49,028 nucleotides of DNA from an uncultured Flavobacterium sp. (GTDB lineage: Bacteria; Bacteroidota; Bacteroidia; Flavobacteriales; Flavobacteriaceae). The position numbers were made by a program, and so were the translations under genes. Location of the stretch: contig NZ_CAMLIX010000006.1 in NCBI RefSeq assembly GCF_946479975.1, positions 1-49,028 on the forward strand. Direction: 5' to 3'. The first letter of the stretch is position 1. Each line of letters opens with the position of its first letter. This document shows, in pieces, positions 45,623 through 49,028 of the stretch. Under the pieces are notes generated by a model. The model was not told where the DNA came from. It saw only the letters and a list, made by a program, of their open reading frames with translations, and did no database searches.

Positions 45623-45669
45623 ATTAAATTGTGTTCAGTTAACGCAACTATTTAAAATTATAATTTAAT

Positions 45670-47910
45670 ATGAAAATCAAATACCTTCTTATATTTTTCT
45701 TAATCGTTTTTCAGCTTACAGCTCAAAAAGTAGTGCGATATGATTTGCACGTTCGTGATACAATTGTAAATTTTTCTGGGAAAGAAAAACGTGCGATTTC
45801 GGTTAACGGACAAATTCCAATGCCGACTTTGACTTTTACCGAAGGCGATATTGCAGAAATTTATGTGCATAACGATTTAAAAAAAGAAACTTCCTCGATG
45901 CACTGGCACGGCTTGTTTCTACCCAATAAAGAAGATGGCGTTCCGTATCTGACTCAAATGCCAATTGAACCTGGAAAAACTCATAAATACACATTTCCAA
46001 TAATTCAAAATGGAACCTATTGGTATCACAGCCATTCTGGTTTGCAGGAACAAATTGGTTTGTATGGACTTTTTATCATCAATAAGAAAAAAGACGATTC
46101 TACCATCAGAAAAGGAATTGACGATTTGCCTACGATTCCAGTCATTTTAAGCGAATGGTCGGACTTGAAACCTGAGAATATTCAGCGAATGCTGCACAAT
46201 GCCAACGACTGGTTTGCGATTAAAAAAGGTACAACGCAAAGTTATGCCGAAGCCATCAAACAAGGACATTTTGCGACAAAAGTAACCAATGAATGGAAAC
46301 GAATGAATGCGATGGACGTCAGCGATGTTTATTATGAAAAGTTTCTGCTTAATGGAAAAAATGAACAACAGCTTTCCGATTTTAAACCAGGCTCTAAAGT
46401 CCGTTTACGAATTGCAAACGGAGGCGCTTCCAGTTATTTCTGGCTGACGTATGGCGGAGGAAAAATTACGGTTGTTGCCAGTGATGGAAATGATGTCGAA
46501 CCTGTTGAGGTTGATCGTTTGATTATTGCGGTTTCTGAAACTTACGATGTAGTCGTTACGATTCCCGAAGACAATAAATCTTTTGCTTTTTTGGCTACAG
46601 CCGAAGACAGAACAGGATCTGCTTCTTTGTTTTTAGGAAATGGCGAAAAACAGTCCATTCATCATCTTTCAAAATTAAAATATTTTGAAGGTATGAAAAT
46701 GATGAACGACATGATGAAAATGAACGGCGAAATGAATGACATGGGCATGAATATGTCTCTAAACAAAATGGACATGAACGCCGTAATGTATCCTGAAATT
46801 TCAGGTGAAGATGAAAATGCAAAACCAGCAATGGATCATTCGAATCATAATATGGAAGACATGAAAATGGAAAGTGACACTACGGAAACATCCGAAATTG
46901 TGACTTTAAATTACGGAATGCTGAAATCTCCTTTCAAAACCAATCTTCCAAAAGATGCGCCGGTAAAAGAATTGCGATTTACTTTATCTGGAAATATGAA
47001 TCGCTACGTTTGGAGTTTAGACAATAAAGTGGTTTCTGAAACGGATAAAATTCAAATAAAAAAAGGAGAAAACATTCGAATTGTTTTGTACAACGGTTCG
47101 ATGATGCGCCACCCAATGCATTTACACGGACATGATTTTAGAATTCTGAACGAACAGGGAGATTATGCTCCATTAAAAAATGTGATTGACATTATGCCGA
47201 TGGAAACTGACACGATCGAGTTTCAGGCAAATGCAGATGGCGACTGGTTTTTTCATTGTCACATTTTATATCATATGATGGCGGGAATGGGACGTATTTT
47301 TAGTTATGAAAATTCGGCTCCAAATCCGTTGATTCATCATCCTGAAATGGCTTATAAAATGCTCAAAATGGATGACAGAATGTTTCATTTTATGGGCGAA
47401 AATGATTTTGCGTCTAACGGAAATGATGGTGAAGCAATGTACAGCAACACACGCTGGAGTATCGGAACAGAATGGAGATTGGGTTATAATGATAAACACG
47501 GATATGAAACGGAAACACATATTGGTCGCTACATCGGAAAAAATCAATGGTTGATGCCTTTTATCGGTTTTGACTGGCGTTATCGCAAAATGGGAATGGA
47601 TGAACAGGAACAAAATCTTTTCGGACAAAGCAACACAAAAGACAATCGTTCGGTTTTTAGTGCCGGTGTTGAATATACTTTACCAATGCTTATAAAAGCA
47701 CAAGTTGAGGTTTATACTGATGGAAATGTCCGTTTGCAATTTGAACGAAAAGATATTCCGCTTGCAAGACGTCTTCGCATGAATTTAATGTGGAATACAG
47801 ATAAAGAATATATGGCGGGATTGAAATATATCGTTGCCCGAAACTTCGGAATCACGACGCATTATGACAGCGATATGGGAATTGGATTTGGGGTTAATTT
47901 GAATTATTGA
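45670..47910 (+). CDS. Multicopper oxidase with Met-rich insert and outer-membrane-barrel-like C-terminus
   Basis: A 746-residue secreted protein (signal near LIVFQLTAQ). The oxidase part to about residue 560 has all copper motifs: HWHGLF near 79, HSHSGLQEQ near 119, HPMHLHGHDF near 481 and HCHILYHMMAGMG near 529, with Met as likely axial ligand. A Met-rich stretch at about 340-375 (MMNDMMKMNGEMNDMGMNM) fits CueO/PcoA-type enzymes that oxidise Cu(I). The last 150 residues consist of alternating amphipathic strands (TRWSIGTEWRLGY, SVFSAGVEYTLP, IGFGVNLNY) ending in an aromatic residue, like an outer-membrane barrel. That would make it a PcoA-PcoB-like fusion. The oxidase call is firm; the barrel is inferred. 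Confidence 0.92.
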   Translation: MKIKYLLIFFLIVFQLTAQKVVRYDLHVRDTIVNFSGKEKRAISVNGQIPMPTLTFTEGDIAEIYVHNDLKKETSSMHWHGLFLPNKEDGVPYLTQMPIEPGKTHKYTFPIIQNGTYWYHSHSGLQEQIGLYGLFIINKKKDDSTIRKGIDDLPTIPVILSEWSDLKPENIQRMLHNANDWFAIKKGTTQSYAEAIKQGHFATKVTNEWKRMNAMDVSDVYYEKFLLNGKNEQQLSDFKPGSKVRLRIANGGASSYFWLTYGGGKITVVASDGNDVEPVEVDRLIIAVSETYDVVVTIPEDNKSFAFLATAEDRTGSASLFLGNGEKQSIHHLSKLKYFEGMKMMNDMMKMNGEMNDMGMNMSLNKMDMNAVMYPEISGEDENAKPAMDHSNHNMEDMKMESDTTETSEIVTLNYGMLKSPFKTNLPKDAPVKELRFTLSGNMNRYVWSLDNKVVSETDKIQIKKGENIRIVLYNGSMMRHPMHLHGHDFRILNEQGDYAPLKNVIDIMPMETDTIEFQANADGDWFFHCHILYHMMAGMGRIFSYENSAPNPLIHHPEMAYKMLKMDDRMFHFMGENDFASNGNDGEAMYSNTRWSIGTEWRLGYNDKHGYETETHIGRYIGKNQWLMPFIGFDWRYRKMGMDEQEQNLFGQSNTKDNRSVFSAGVEYTLPMLIKAQVEVYTDGNVRLQFERKDIPLARRLRMNLMWNTDKEYMAGLKYIVARNFGITTHYDSDMGIGFGVNLNY

Positions 47911-48017
47911 TTTGTTTTTTGAAACCATATAAGTGATATAAGTTCATTCAGAAAAAAACGTTCTTAGAAGGAAATAAATTATATCTTAGTTTGTAAATCT
48001 AAAAAAGTTTACACCGA

Positions 48018-48623
48018 ATGGAAAATCATTATTGTTATGTAGAATTTGAATTTTCAGATTTAAATCAGTTTGAGAATTTAAAAAGTACTTTCGAAGCAAT
48101 AAAAAATTCCAAAAATAATTCGGATTTAAAAGAAGATCGTTTTTGGCTAGATTTATTTCCAAAATATTCTCTTGAAAAATTTACTTTTTTGGAGTCAGAT
48201 ATAAAACCAGATTTTCAAACAGCAAAAGCATCTGAATCTACTTGGCATTTTTATTCTCTCATTGAATTACTAAGTATAAATTTAGAAGTTGAATATATTG
48301 ATTTAAAAATAATATCAAGTACCAATGCAATCCTGAAATACGATCCTTATTCATATCCCTATGGCAGTATAAATGGGCTAATTGCTTTTATAGAGTCCTT
48401 CAATTGTAGACCAAAAGAATACGATGATGGAACTGGAGTTTACTCATATTCCAAAAATGAAATAAAAACGAATAATGCTATCTGGAAACTCTTTAATTTA
48501 AAAAAAATATTCAAGTTTTCAATTGTTTTATTATTTATAAGCTTTAGCATAAGCTGTAATAATAAAACTAATTCATTACAATTTGAAAAAGATGTAATGT
48601 ATGAAATTTATCCAAAAATCTAA
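48018..48623 (+). CDS. Unknown protein with a C-terminal lipoprotein-signal-like segment, possibly a chimera
   Basis: A 201-residue ORF. Residues 1-155 look like a soluble, cytoplasmic-type protein (MENHYCYVEFEFSDLNQFE, WHFYSLIELL, YPYGSINGLIAFIESF) that I do not recognise. Residues about 163-183 (LKKIFKFSIVLLFISFSISC) are a near-perfect lipoprotein signal, except that Leu stands where the start Met would be. NNKTNSLQFEKDVMYEIYPK follows, and the frame then stops. The simplest view is an in-frame join of one gene to the truncated start of a lipoprotein gene. Alternatively the hydrophobic part is a real C-terminal membrane anchor. Confidence in expression is moderate. Confidence 0.55.
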   Translation: MENHYCYVEFEFSDLNQFENLKSTFEAIKNSKNNSDLKEDRFWLDLFPKYSLEKFTFLESDIKPDFQTAKASESTWHFYSLIELLSINLEVEYIDLKIISSTNAILKYDPYSYPYGSINGLIAFIESFNCRPKEYDDGTGVYSYSKNEIKTNNAIWKLFNLKKIFKFSIVLLFISFSISCNNKTNSLQFEKDVMYEIYPKI

Positions 48624-48643
48624 ACCTTCAAAAACACAAACCT

Positions 48644-48802
48644 ATGACAAAAGTAATCACAATCGTTACCGTTGCTCTATTTTCAATTGGCGTGACTGCT
48701 CAGGAAACAAAACCCGCAACAAAAGAAAAAGCTAAAAAAGAGTCTTGCTGTAAAAAGGCAACAGATAAAAAAGATAAAAAATCTTGCTGTGCTAAAAAAT
48801 AA
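48644..48802 (+). CDS. 52-residue secreted protein with two CC motifs
   Basis: ATG at 48644 opens a 52-codon ORF. It has a signal peptide (MTKVITIVTVALFSIGVTAQ) and a Lys-rich mature part with CCKK at residues 35-38 and CCAKK at 48-52. Only about 32 residues remain after cleavage, so it must be a peptide-like metal ligand or buffer. Its place at the end of the copper island and before a strong terminator supports a role in copper binding. It resembles the CC-type small protein at 40639-40998 in composition. Function is inferred. Confidence 0.75.
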   Translation: MTKVITIVTVALFSIGVTAQETKPATKEKAKKESCCKKATDKKDKKSCCAKK

Positions 48803-48821
48803 ATTGAAATTTGATTCAGTA

Positions 48822-48852
48822 AAAGACCTTGCCAAAACAAGGTCTTTTTTTA
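48822..48852 (+). terminator. Intrinsic terminator at the end of the copper island
   Basis: AAAGACCTTG (48822-48831) pairs perfectly with CAAGGTCTTT (48838-48847), with a 6-base loop and a run of T. It lies 20 bases after the CC-protein stop codon. Confidence 0.92.
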
Positions 48853-48859
48853 TTTATAA

Positions 48860-49003
48860 ACCGCAAATTTCGCAAATTAGCACAAATTATTTCTCACATA
48901 AAATTTGTGAAAATTTGCGGAATTTGTGGTAAAAAATAATTTAAATTTGTGAAAATTAGTGAAATTCGTGGCAAAAAAGTCCATAGCAAACTTTGTCAAA
49001 GTT
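48860..49003. repeat. Palindromic repeat region at the window end
   Basis: ACCGCAAATTTCGCAAATT (48860-48878) is imperfectly inverted at 48911-48930 (AAATTTGCGGAATTTGTGGT). TTTGTGAAAATT occurs twice. AACTTTGTCAAAGTT at 48989-49003 repeats half of the inner palindrome of the ACATAG-type elements. Confidence 0.6.
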
Positions 49004-49028
49004 CCACACCCACAATGAAAATAAATTA

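Overview
The window looks like a chromosomal segment of a Flavobacterium-type Bacteroidota species. It is AT-rich, with A-rich leaders instead of clear Shine-Dalgarno sites and several -7 elements of the TAnnTTTG type. It carries two SusC/SusD pairs, a hybrid two-component regulator, FecR/ECF-sigma signalling and many lipoproteins with SC-type lipoboxes. No rRNA, tRNA, CRISPR array or prophage was seen.

Layout. 1-880 (-): the start of a CPA2-type cation:proton antiporter, cut by the window edge, and a coiled-coil lipoprotein. 1140-6338 (+): an ECF sigma factor, a 69-residue protein, a FecR-type anti-sigma factor, a FecA-like TonB-dependent receptor and a DUF4249 lipoprotein, probably one surface-signalling uptake unit. 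6413-11646: a very large DUF2339 membrane protein, a GNAT acetyltransferase and a Sir2 deacylase. 11706-26880 (-): a polysaccharide utilisation locus (PUL) with a hybrid two-component regulator (HTCS), SusC, SusD, a GH10 xylanase, a PKD-containing surface lipoprotein, an agarase-like clan-A hydrolase and a GH2 enzyme. 27043-27798: a REP-associated tyrosine transposase with its GC-rich REP hairpins. 27879-31022: a nucleosidase, then a DUF6642-like protein with an AraC regulator, a second 69-residue protein and a pentapeptide-repeat protein. 31180-37851 (-): a second SusC/SusD pair with a fibronectin/beta-helix lipoprotein, preceded by LacI-type palindromes. 38467-40591: an MFS exporter divergent from an AraC regulator. 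40639-48802 (+): a copper-handling island with a Cys-rich secreted protein, a DUF3347 protein, an HMA-AraC regulator, a CopA-type P-ATPase, a multicopper oxidase with a barrel-like C-terminus, an odd chimeric ORF and a CC-motif mini-protein.

How it works together. In the first PUL, matching G-rich sites lie upstream of both the HTCS gene and susC, which suggests that the HTCS controls its own gene and the uptake operon. In the second PUL, a perfect LacI-like palindrome sits directly after a consensus -7 element. In the copper island, the HMA-AraC protein is the likely sensor, CopA exports cytoplasmic Cu(I), and the oxidase and small Cys- or Met-rich proteins handle periplasmic copper. The gaps are rich in imperfect palindromes from at least four repeat families: ACATAG-type, CGCAAAG-type, CCCAAGG-type and REP.

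Most interesting items: the shared HTCS operator, the LacI operator cluster, the paired 69-residue HMA-fold-like proteins in two unrelated contexts, the oxidase with an outer-membrane-barrel-like tail, and the nested palindrome block between the HMA-AraC gene and copA.
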